Assembly: GCA_961205875.1 (NCBI GenBank) | Contig: OY540810.1 | Coordinates: 35,526,001 to 35,590,000 of the forward strand | DNA: 64,000 nt | Direction: 5' to 3' | DNA from: Sialis fuliginosa | Lineage: Eukaryota; Arthropoda; Insecta; Megaloptera; Sialidae | Shown: positions 26,501 to 38,500 of the stretch, in pieces | Numbering within the stretch: the stretch's first letter is position 1 | Layout of the letters: every line of letters begins with the position of its first letter | Made by a program: the position numbers and the translations under genes | The notes under the pieces: generated by a model | The model's database searches: none | Told to the model about the DNA's origin: nothing | Seen by the model: the letters and a program-made list of their open reading frames with translations, nothing else

Positions 26501-29500
26501 AATAATATGTTATACTCAATTGCTAACAATAAGCCCATTGAGTTTGGGCTCATTTGACTCAATGAGTTATGAGGTTGTCAAAAGCGTATTTTGTTAGTTT
26601 TTTAATAAATATGAATTAGAAAAAAAATGCTTATTCTTGACAAATGTACATTTTATGAATTTCGCGTGAACACATTTGCGTAAATTCGTACCAGGCTCTT
26701 ACGTAAAACTGAACAAAATATATTCTTCACGATATTTACGTGATTTATGGAAATTTTGGTATAATAAAATATTTCGTATAACGTATTCCTGAATTCCTCT
26801 ATCGACCAAATAAACTTACACGGTTTAAAAGTACATTAATCGAATATATCAAGTATAAGTATGATGGATTGTCATTTACTACATTTACATAGATATGTTA
26901 TTTAATTATTTTTGACATTACAATATGTTATGTTACATATTACATTCAACAAGTGTTTCCCTTTTAACATAATATATTTTCTCATTTAAAATCTGCTATA
27001 ATCATCGACGGAAAATACATTACCCGGGAAAAAATTTCAGATCTGAAGTGATCTCGGTTGATCTTCATTTTGGAACAAATCAGATCTTTGTAGATAAATA
27101 AACTTTTGTCTACCTTAAATAACAAATACACATATACTATATAGAAACCTTGTTTATAATTTAATCAATTTAAAAAAATTGTACAGAAACGTATTGAATG
27201 ATATTTGAGGCCCGTGTATTAAATTAATAAATAAATTCACAACTCACCCCCTGTCACAGATGAATGGTTGTAATTCGTCTCATTCGATCCAGCAGGAAAA
27301 ATACTTCGGGATACTAAGGGTGTGGGGGCAAAACAACCCTCTATCTAGCACAGGAGTCGAGATATTTACGATTTTCTATAATGAATACCATAAGTAGCAA
27401 AACAGAGAAAAATTCAATATTTACTGTTAATACAGCATAGAAACATAAGATATCATTATTAAATTTTATAAAATGAAAAAAAAAGTCCAGAGACGTATTA
27501 AGTGATATTTAAGGCCCGTATTGTTTAAATAACAAATACACATTTTTTTTAATTGATTAAAATACAAACAATACGTTTCAATCTCACGATCTACGACGAT
27601 CTGCAAAGATGTACAACAATCTACAAAGATCAACAACGATCTGCAAAGATTTACAACGATCTGCAAAGATCTACAACGATCTATAAAGATCACGATCTGC
27701 AAAGATCTGCAACGATCTACAAAGATCAACAGCGATCTACAAAGATCTGCAACGATCTACAACGATCTACAACTATCTGCAAAGATCTACAACGATCTAT
27801 TAAGATCACGATCTGCAAAGATCTATAACGATTTGCAAAGATCTACAACTATTTGCAAAGACCTACAACGATCTACAACGATCTGCAAAGATCACGATCT
27901 ACAAAGATCTACAGAGATCTACAACTATCTGCAAAGACCTACAACGATCTACAAAGATCTGATTTGTTCCAAAATGAAGATCAACCGAGATCACTTCAGA
28001 TCTGAAATTTTTTCCCGGGTAGTTATACATATTATACATATACCTATTTTTGCTTTCTATTATTCTAGTATAAGTAAGTATTGTTTTTTTAAAATCCATA
28101 TTTTAATGGAATTATCCATATTGACCTTTCATTAATCCATTCTAACTATTTTCGCGATGATGTGTCGGTTTGTCTTTAAGCTCTGTAACTCAAATACGAC
28201 AAATCGTATAGAAGGGTGATATTTTATATGTAAGATTAAAGAGAAAATCTCCTATTTTTGAAAACGATTTTTCAACCGGACACGAATGTTTATTGGTGTC
28301 AATTTTTGAATATTTCGAATTGTTTTTTAAACGGGTGAATTACAGAAAAATGGATAACTTTTATGTTCTATTAATTAAAAAAAAAAATTAATTACATTTC
28401 AAATGGTTCATAACAGATAAGAAATATCTACCATGAGTGTTATGGGACTTTCTTATACGTATAACAGAGATTGAGCAGTGTGCGTGTTTGCCATAGGTAC
28501 CATATGTATGTAGGTACACATTATACATATTGCGGACTATAGGATTTGTATCAATCAGCAAGATTTTTCTTTTACTATTATTTTACTACTGCCCTGGTTA
28601 ATATAAAGTTTCCGGAATATTGTTTTACTTCTAACATCACGATACTCTAAATTCTAATAAACAATAGAAATGCAAATTAACTATGTGGTTATATTTAAAT
28701 TATGTATAAATTTAATTGTGCATCAAACATTTTCTCAGTAATTACCAGTGCACGCATCCGTGGTTTAGAATTTAACGTGAGAACTTCATTCTAAATTTCA
28801 TATGTTATTATTTTATGTCCGTAAATATTGTAATTATTTAACACTGACATTGTTTCAGTCGACCTTGAACTGCAAATAATAGCATGGGTATTAATAAATG
28901 ACAGTTATTTATAATATTCTAATTTGAGGTCTGTAAAAATGAAATATTAGCATGTTTTGTTATCATTGAATTATCCTCCTAACTTTTAAAGTCCGGTATT
29001 ATAAAGAAAGTGCAAAAGCAAATTAGCTTCCAGCTAACGCTATCTGCTAGGCACTGAATGACTAAAAAATGTAGCGAATGAAATCGTACATATGATAACC
29101 TTAACATAAAAATCAGCGACTTAAAAAAAGTGCTGCCAAGTGTACCTCATAAAATGCATAGCATTTACATTACTATACATTTATTACCACTGCTTTAAAA
29201 TATCGAGCAGTTTCATAACAATTCGACATCTAGCAGATAGCGTTAGCTGGAAGCTAATTTGCATTTGCACTCAAGCAAATTTTTTATAATACCGGGCATA
29301 AAAATATGACTAATTGTAAATATTATTCTATGTCCAGGATATTATGAATTCAACGGTACGTGATAGTTCTTACAACATGAATATAATTAAATGATTCATA
29401 TTAGGTTATCACAAATTGATGCATTTAACAAATGGCTCATACCGAGATTTTAGTTATCGTACAAACTGCCACAAACGCCCCCCTCCTGCACATTCTCTAA

Positions 29501-32500
29501 AATTTGTGTAGAGTGATCGCTTAATAGTCCTCCTAGATAATGTTAATATCACCTATATAAACATAAACAACCTGTAAATGTTGTTCCCAACATTTATCTC
29601 TTATAAGATTTGAAAAATAGTTTTCTTCCTCTTCATCCATTTTTGTCTGCTGGCTTGGCCTTTAAAAAAAATAGTCACAATTTTATATTTAACTAAAATG
29701 TGGAGCAGTTGTGGACCTAAATTTCCAATTTGGAGAGGGTCATGGTCTGAGAAATGACAAACTGGGAAGGGGGGGGATGAACTGTGACATGCACAAAAAA
29801 GTTACTTTAGTATATTAAAAAGTATTTTTACTTCCATGTTCTGAAAGAAATGGAAGCATTGTAATACCATCGAAAAATCGTGTCCGAGATAATGACAGAT
29901 TCTAACTGTACTAACTTCAAAACTTAATGAAAAGTTAATTTCCGCATGGCGATTGTGCGTGTGTCTGTGTGTCTGGATGTAGAATTTTTTTTTCGTTCAC
30001 GATAACTAATGTAAAAATTTACCGATCTGAATTGTTTTTTGGGAAAATTTTTGTCTCAGTAAATACTCCAGACCTATTGATTTTGGTCTTAATCGGATTA
30101 GGGGTTTTAGATATATTCGAAATTTTGTTACTATTTCCGTCTAAAAAGTGAACGTTGCGAGTATTATCTCACTAATTTTTATAAGACTCGGTACGTTTTT
30201 AGTTTAGTTGAACCTTAGGGACATTTACTATTTGTACATTCCTAAACAGCTATTCTATTTCATTTGCGTTAATTTTTGAGGTTTGGGGAGATTCATGTCT
30301 CCTATACCCCCCCCCCCCCCCTGAAACCGCGCTTGATGTGGAGCCACCTACTTTTAGTAATGGTTTGTAATTTTAATATTGAATAGTTGTGAATTTTATG
30401 GTTTATAGATCGACTCATTTTTGTCAAAAGCAAAATAAACACGTTTTTCCAATAATACATTTCTCTAGGGCCTAGAGGTAGTCTTTCGACCATTAGTATC
30501 TAAACTGTGAAAAAAAGTATGTAAATACAATTGATAAATATTTGAATAAATTATCGAAAAGAATATGGCTTCAAAGTACGTATATGGAATTTAAGTTTAA
30601 ATGAACTTAGATCTCCAGATTTTTTAAAATTTGAATATGAACAAATATAATATACTTTAGAGCCATAATTCATGGCCCCACATCCTATTGCGGGCCCCCA
30701 AGCCAGAATTTTCGACAGACCTCTTCCCGCTTAGAAATTTTTTTTACTCGCCTCGCCGAACCTCCGTTAACTCCGGGCTCCCAAGCTAGATCCCTGTGAG
30801 TCCCTATCATCCCCCCCCTCCACTTGTGGGACCATGAATTACCTAGTTAATTACATGTTCAAATATAAAGAAAACAATTGGAAAACAACAAAATATTTGA
30901 TGAAAAACGTATCTAATACAATTAGGTACATACCTAAAATAACTATACGATAAAACGAATTAAAACGTACTATTCTGACAAAACCACAGTATTTTGCAAT
31001 CGCAGAACCTTGGTGTAGATACATTATTTATATCTTGCGTATATTATTGATGTATGTGTCATCTAAAATTAGAACAGAAGCCAATTATTTAAGGAACATC
31101 ACACATGATGTGAAATGCCACACCTTTTATAAATTATGGGTAGGGTGAGAAACATATGTATGCGTATGCATAACATAATGTATTTATAATAGTGACCCTA
31201 AAGAATTGTATGTATATTATTATGTGCACAATATATTTATATGTTTGTATATTTGGGTTATTCAAAGTCAAACCGACTAGATCAAGGATGAGGAACCTTT
31301 TTGAATGATTAAGCCAATTTTTGGTTAATGATAAACTTATCAGGCTGCTCATTATGATTATATCATAGGTATATTTGGTACTTTTTTAAACATTGATTGA
31401 GTTTTTTAATTTTCAAAATATGATGAAAAATTGTGAAGTCTTCCCAGAAAGATTTTTTTTATATTTTAAGTGCTTTTTAGTCTGTTTTGGGGATTGCATT
31501 TTTAATAGAAATATAAGTAGATATATGTATATGTCCCTTCGTCTAAATTCTAAACTATCGATGCAAAAATTCTGAAAAAATTACAGAATGTAGCATTTAA
31601 TTAGTGCTTTCAATGAAAATTATAACGAAAAATGTAGAATTTCTTTAAATGTACTCATTTTTTTCAATGAGTGGGATAGATTTCCTAAAACGTAACAAAG
31701 AATGTTTTTTTCAGTGGGTTCTATTTTTTATATAAATTGGGCGGTTATTACCGCTTATAGACTTTCAATAACAAAAAAAAGTCAATTGGCTCAATTTTTT
31801 ACCCAAGAAAAGTAAGGTAAAGAGACTTTATTTTTTAAGCGGACCCCCCCCCCCCCCTAGCGATGCCACTGTGTATGAGCCCTTGAAATTCACGAACTCA
31901 TATGCCTTCATACTTTGGCTACCTCTGCAAGTACTATTAATTATGTCAATTATTAGTTAAATATGATTTTTTTTTCGACTAAAAGCTAAATTTAAATTTT
32001 ATTTGGTTTTTTATCCTTGTACACATTTTACTAATTTGAGTATTGCAAACTACCTTACAAAAAAATGCCACAAGTATCCCGTTTTCGTTTTTTTATACCT
32101 TCCCAAACACTTGATTAGAAGAACAAACAATATTCTAATTTCTTATAAGTTTTTAATGTTTTTAAAAGTAATATAAATACACATCAATATTCATGACTTT
32201 TTGGTGTGCGAATAATTCGCTTTGGTATCTGAATTTAATTAACTTGTGGTATTTATATTTTGAATTAAATTATATATGTAATAATAATATATATTATTGA
32301 TATTTTGCGGTGTCTTGTCAGAGACACCGCAAAATATTACGAATTTTATATTATCATAAATAAGTTATGTCTACCGTAAACAGTGGCGTGACTATAACGG
32401 TTGCAAAATTTGCGGCTTTACTAATTGTAAGGCCAGTAGCGGCCTAAGGAAGGATGTACTTGGGGCGGAATGTTAGCTATGCAACCCTGTCGTTGATGCA

Positions 32501-35500
32501 ATTAAATAACTTTTTTTTCATTCTCGCAGTTCAAAGGTACCCCCCAAAACAAACTTTTGCGCTCTTTGGTATTTTTAAAAGACTTTTCTTTTTCGTTTTC
32601 AATTCAGTTTGTGTAAACCCCCCCCTCCCCTTAGTATCCCATTGACTAAGGCTCATACTCAACATAATTTAAAAAAAAAATTTAATACCCAAGAAGGGAT
32701 AAAAATATCGTTTAGTAAAATAAAATTTTGAAGAAATTTTAACTTTTTATTTCACTGATGTAAGTACATAGATACATAAAATTTGAAATATAAAAAAAAT
32801 ATAGTCTCACATAAATACGCTAATTTAAATAATACAAATCCAAATACGTTTTAAATTATGCGTAGACTTTAAAAGAACACGTCCCTCGCATAACATACTA
32901 CAGTACAGTACTTGATTTTTGACACTGCAATTTCAAGGGCCTCGAATTGGACTTTACGCCGAAATGAGGTTACATCGCGATCGGCTTAAATTTTAACAAG
33001 TCAATTATTTCAACATGATTATAAGTTTACCACCTGATAGCTACTACATTTATAAAATGTAAAGAATTTTTATTGTAGGTATTAGTACGTATATATATTA
33101 AAATTAAAAGAATGATTGAATGATGTTGAATGTAAAAAATTAACGCAACGAGACGCGTAAAACCAAGTCTCATCTCATATCGTGTGAAACCCTAGTCTAG
33201 AATTAATTTCTTTGACACTGCTATATCTCAAATCCTTAAATTCAAAACATATTTTATAGTAGCGTCGATTTATCTGAAAAACGGCTGTTTCGTGAAATCT
33301 CTTAGTAGTGAACGGAATGACCTTTTAACATCTACCCAGTGTCATTTTATTTGTATTTCCATAGTGCATCATCTTATATTTTTTTTAAAATTTTATTCAA
33401 AATATTAGCCGAACTATCGTCAAAAAACCTTAATTTGTTATAAACAAAGGCATTTTTGACCCTGTTCCGGAGCACTGAGAATCCGGAAAACTTACACACA
33501 TATTCTTGAACCCAAAATCAAGCGATTTAGTCAAAAAAATTTCACTACTAAGAGATTTCACGAAAAAATATAATTCGACGCTACTATTATAGTTATAGCA
33601 AGAAATATTATTATATAAATTTAAAATAAAAATATTATTAAAAAGAAAAATTTTAATTCAAAACAAACAAAAAATTATACCTACATCAACAACTTCTAGT
33701 GAACAAACAACACGTCATAGTGCACCCAAGAATTAATTCAATCAACATTTTTCACAAACGCAATTTCGGCAATTAAAAAGATGATTATTAGCGAGGTCGT
33801 TACGTGGGCCGGTACACCCCTGCCTCGCCGCATTGTTCACTATGTCTCATCGGGCTGTGGCTCGACCAATAAGATCAGTCGTAGTACATGTGAATGTGCT
33901 GCCAGCTAGACACCTGAGTGCATACTTACCTGGCCAACCACAAGCACCGATTTTATTCGTGTTTCGTTAAAATACAGTTGTGTTTTATTAATTTCACTTG
34001 ATATTGTTTTATCCTGTGGATTATAAAAAGTGTGGAGTAAGTTGAATTATTAGATTTTATAAACTTGAATGTGCATTGTTGATGAAATTTTGTTTATATT
34101 TGGAATTAGTGCATAAGAATTTACGTGACTGAGGTGTTTTATGAATGACGTCATCGCTATTTTGTAAACGTCGTTGATCTAAGGTGTAACAACTACCTGT
34201 TAAAATACAAATATTTACAGTTATTTAAATACAAACAGCTGTCATTATTTTAACAATGTAACCTTATCCTTCAACTCCGTGTTCTATTTATTTTAAAATA
34301 GATAATAAATTTACTTATTTACACATTTATATTCCCCATTTTTCCGAATATTTCTTTAAAAATAAATATAAAAAGAACATTAGTCCTTCCAGTGATAAAG
34401 GATAATTAAAAATATAACTATTATTAATGTAATTGTTGAAAACGTGATAAATCCGCCAAATGCATTTAAATGCCACGCCCACTTTTAAAATCTATCATTA
34501 TTATTGTTTGTCTTATTTCTTTAAATGTTTGTATTTACTGATCGATTATTCGGTCGAAGGGGTATGATATTAGGTGCATTTTTATACGCTTCGCTGCATT
34601 CTTTATCTTATTTTCTTGTTACAAAAAATATTCGGGATCGTAAACAATAATGTGCGCAAGCGCAGCTTTCTTCACATACGGCTGATTATTATGTTTGTTG
34701 ACACATTCCAATATAAATATTTTTTAATTATAGTGAGCTAAGAAATAAAATTAATGAAAAATGAGTAATCTGTCACAAAAATATATTTGTGTAATATTAT
34801 ATCGTACTGTAATAAAAAATAATAATGCTAAATGAGTTGTTATATTTAATTGTTGTAGTACTTATTGTTCTTATAATTAGAAATTTAGATATATTAATTT
34901 ATTTAATTTTAATATATATAATTTTAAAGTATGTAGGTTATCTATAATTATGTATGTATGTATTCGATATAATTTGTAGTTTTATAAATATTAAATTATT
35001 TTATTTTTATTGCAGGTTCAGGACCGATTAGAAGAAAACCCTAGTGATGTAGAACCAATATGCAGCGAAAGTATTGATCTTCTTAGTGAAATAACCGTTT
35101 TATGTAAAAAATCTCGAAAACAAGAAGCAAAAGAATTAGGCAATATACTATCTAGTCCTCACGTAAGAGCTCTGATAGCTAGTCACGACGAAATAGCAGT
35201 CGATCGGCAACAAAAGCCAGTAGAACCAGATATTAAACCAGAGCCGTTTGAAGAACAAACCAACGGAATGCATACTGATACAATAAAAGTAATAGGGTTA
35301 CGGAAAAATCCAGATGAACCTCTAGGTCTTACGGTAAATATTTTTTTTACAATGTTCAATTGAAAAGTATTGTGTGAGCTTGAAAATTGTATTATTGTGT
35401 ATTACAATAGTTAAACAATACTTGTTAATTTCAAAATGTATATAATTTGACCACCATATTTCACAATTAAATATATTTTTTTTAATACAGGTTCAAGTAG

Positions 35501-38500
35501 ATGAATCAAAGAATCTTGTGGTTGCAAGAATTCTTGGGGGAGGAATGATAGACCGCCAAGGTCTTTTACAAGTAGGAGATGTCATCTTAGAAGTAAATAA
35601 TGTACCTGTATATACACCCGATGAATTAATGCAAAAAATATCGAAAGCTAAGGATTCGGTCACGCTCAAAATTGGACCTAGTATTGAAGGCAGTCTTAAA
35701 AAAAGTTCCTCAGGTCAATTAACAAATGGAGTCAATCATGCAGTATCAAAAAAATTAACGGTACATTGTTTGAACTTACGCAGCCTATTAATTATGTTCA
35801 GGAATCCTTTAATATTTTCTAAAAAATAATATTCTAATCAATCTAATAAACACTGAAAATAGAGGGCTAGTTATTTTTTTTAATCTATTGACGTACCAAA
35901 TTCAGTGCTCTTTTAGAATTGAAAATTGTTTTTTGAAGTTATACCTAACAACTTCTAAATAAAATCATTTAACTTCCTAAAACTGAAAGGGTTGGTTTCT
36001 GGACCCATGTTGATTAATTTATTAATTTTAGTCAGCACTATAATATTTTATTAATTACAGTGTTATATGCGAGCCTTATTTGATTACGACCCAAAAGATG
36101 ATACAATTATACCATGTAAAGAAATTGGATTAGCGTTCAGTCGTGGCGATATTTTACAGGTAAAATATATTTATTCTATTTATTAATCCAGTGTTTGAAA
36201 CATTATGTAATGATAAATGGCTTCTGGATAAAAGTCGTATCTTTATTATGTTTATGTACTCAGTGTTTCATTGCAAATTACTTTATATATTTTTAGCTTT
36301 AAAATATTAACTTATTTCATTATTTTGTACAGATTGTAAATCAAAAAGATCCTAATTGGTGGCAAGCAAAAAAAGTAGGAGGAGACGGCATTGCCGGCTT
36401 AATCCCTTCTCAAGAATTAGAAGAAAGGCGCAAGGCTTTCGTAGCTCCTGAAGCAGATTTTGTTCACGCAATAAGTATTTGTGGAGCTAGAATATCTAGG
36501 AAAAAGAAGAAGACGATATATCAATCGAAAAATAGCAGTGACTTTGATAAAGCAGAACTGATACTTTATGAAGAAGTTACTAAAATGCCACCATTTAAAA
36601 GAAAGTCATTAGTTTTGATTGGAAGCCAGGGTGTTGGTCGAAGAACTTTAAAGAATAGACTCATAAACAGTGATTCAGAAAAATTTGGAGCCGTTGCACC
36701 TTGTAAGAAATATTTTAATATTTTATTAATAAGAATAATCGATTTTTCATCTTGCTTTATATTTTTTTAAACGCAATGTTAAATATTTCACTTATTCCAT
36801 TATAAACATAATGCTTATATTTCTTTAGATACATCAAGACCACCACGTGTTCTAGAAGAAAACGGAAAGAGTTATTGGTTTGCCGACCGTGAAACATTTG
36901 AAAATGAAGTTCGTCAGCACAAATTCTTAGAATACGGTGAACACAACGGACATTTGTACGGAACGCATTTGGACACCGTTCGTGATGTTATACGCCAAGG
37001 AAAAATGTGTGTTTTAGACTGCAGTCCGGCGTCTTTGAAGTTTCTTCACAACAGCACTGAATTCATGCCTTTTGTTATTTTTATCGCTGCTCCTGGAATG
37101 GAACTGCTTAAAAGTTTATATAATGTTGAAAGAAATACTGGTTACTCAAGTCGAAATTTAGCGGTAAGATTTTTATTTTATTTTTATTTATTTTTTTCCG
37201 ATATAAATGTTGTCCTTAAATATGTATTAAATTTTGTATGTGTATGCATATATGGAGGATCTATGTTATTTCTAGTATTAAGTTTAAAGAAAGCTTCAAT
37301 AATTCACAATTTGACACAGTGTAACACGATGTTTGAGTGCTTGTTGTAACACATTTTTAATTTCTTAACCAGAGTGCAATGAATTGAAAAGTAAAATAAT
37401 CTTACTTCAGATTTTTGTATTCTTAAAGTTGTCTAATTGATTTAATAAGTACCAAACATAGAACATACATTTTCTATAATTCTTTGAAACACTAGCACGG
37501 TGATACTCAACTTTCGCCGTGTCAAATAATGTGATAATGTACTGTAGTTGGAACAAAAAACAGTTAGATAGCAAAGAACCTTTGAACACCATATTGTATT
37601 ACGTTATCCCAGTTCATTGGGAAAAAGTCTGTTATTCGTGAATAGTTCAGATTAGAGGATTTATGTTATGTGTGGGGGGGGGATTATATATCCACATTAC
37701 AATAGTGCCTTGTGAGCATGAAGCAGCTTTGCAAGAATGTGGTCAATTCAATCTACAAGTTACACTAACCCTTTAGGTAATAATGTCAGTAAAGGCTCGG
37801 TACGGCAAAAGTCAAGTTCAAGTTATTTTAATTTATTAATTATTTATTTCTCGCACGAGACATTTAACATTTTTATACTTGATTTTAATTTAGAAACATT
37901 AATTTCTTCATTTCATTGTCAATTCTCTGCCATAGATAGTTTTTTCATTTTTTTTTTTTTTTCAAAGAAAATTATAAGGCATTTCTATTTTTCTATAATA
38001 AAACCCTTGTATCTTTTTTAAACAAAGTACTTACAATTAAAAAATATATATATTTTTTAGAGTTGAGAAAAAATTTTGCTCTGTTTTTGCTTGATATCTT
38101 GAATATATCAAGATTTATGACTTTTTCATCTTCCTATCAATTTTCCTTACTGTATGGCGTATCAACACTTTAAAATTGGTTCATTAACTACCGAAATACA
38201 AGCAAACAAAAATACTGGGTTATGCTAACCTATGTGTGTTGAAATCAGATGACTTTTATAGTGTGGTGTTCAAGGGTTAATATATTTTTTAATTATCCCA
38301 TTCTTCTTTTTATAGGTAATTAAACGTGTACATTAATATAAATGGATGCATTTCAAGTAGTGTATTGAAAATAATTAATGTATAAATGTATTATTTGTTT
38401 TATATTTTATCATACAAATTTTAAATTAAGTGATGTCTTGTTGCTATTTTACTCGATTATTTTTGAATGATTTTTACTACAATTTTTAATATAATTAATT

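Larger units (their letters stand above)
23942..35015. other. second intron of vari (11 kb), repeat-rich with possible internal promoter
   Basis: It holds dispersed repeat family B (25209-25400, 26225-26395), the GATC-minisatellite transposon (27023-28019), a fold-back element (28993-29295), family A copy 2 (29826-30260), a small inverted-terminal element (30666-30841), lone hAT-like ends near 31852-31871 and 32383-32400, a tight hairpin (32300-32337), another MITE (33258-33585) and a CpG-richer island (33800-34036). I found no coding exon. Confidence 0.55.

Noticed and set aside
27587..27958. Regularly repeated units resembling a CRISPR array
   Set aside because: Units are 10 bp with no unique spacers, inside a eukaryotic transposon.
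27553..28135. Long repetitive open frames on both strands ([13 protein letters not shown] and [13 protein letters not shown])
   Set aside because: They are the translation of the 10-bp GATC minisatellite, which happens to lack stops; they are not proteins.
33921..33935. ATACTTACCTGG match to the 5' end of U1 snRNA
   Set aside because: The match stops after 12 bases; it is simply the complement of a perfect splice donor.
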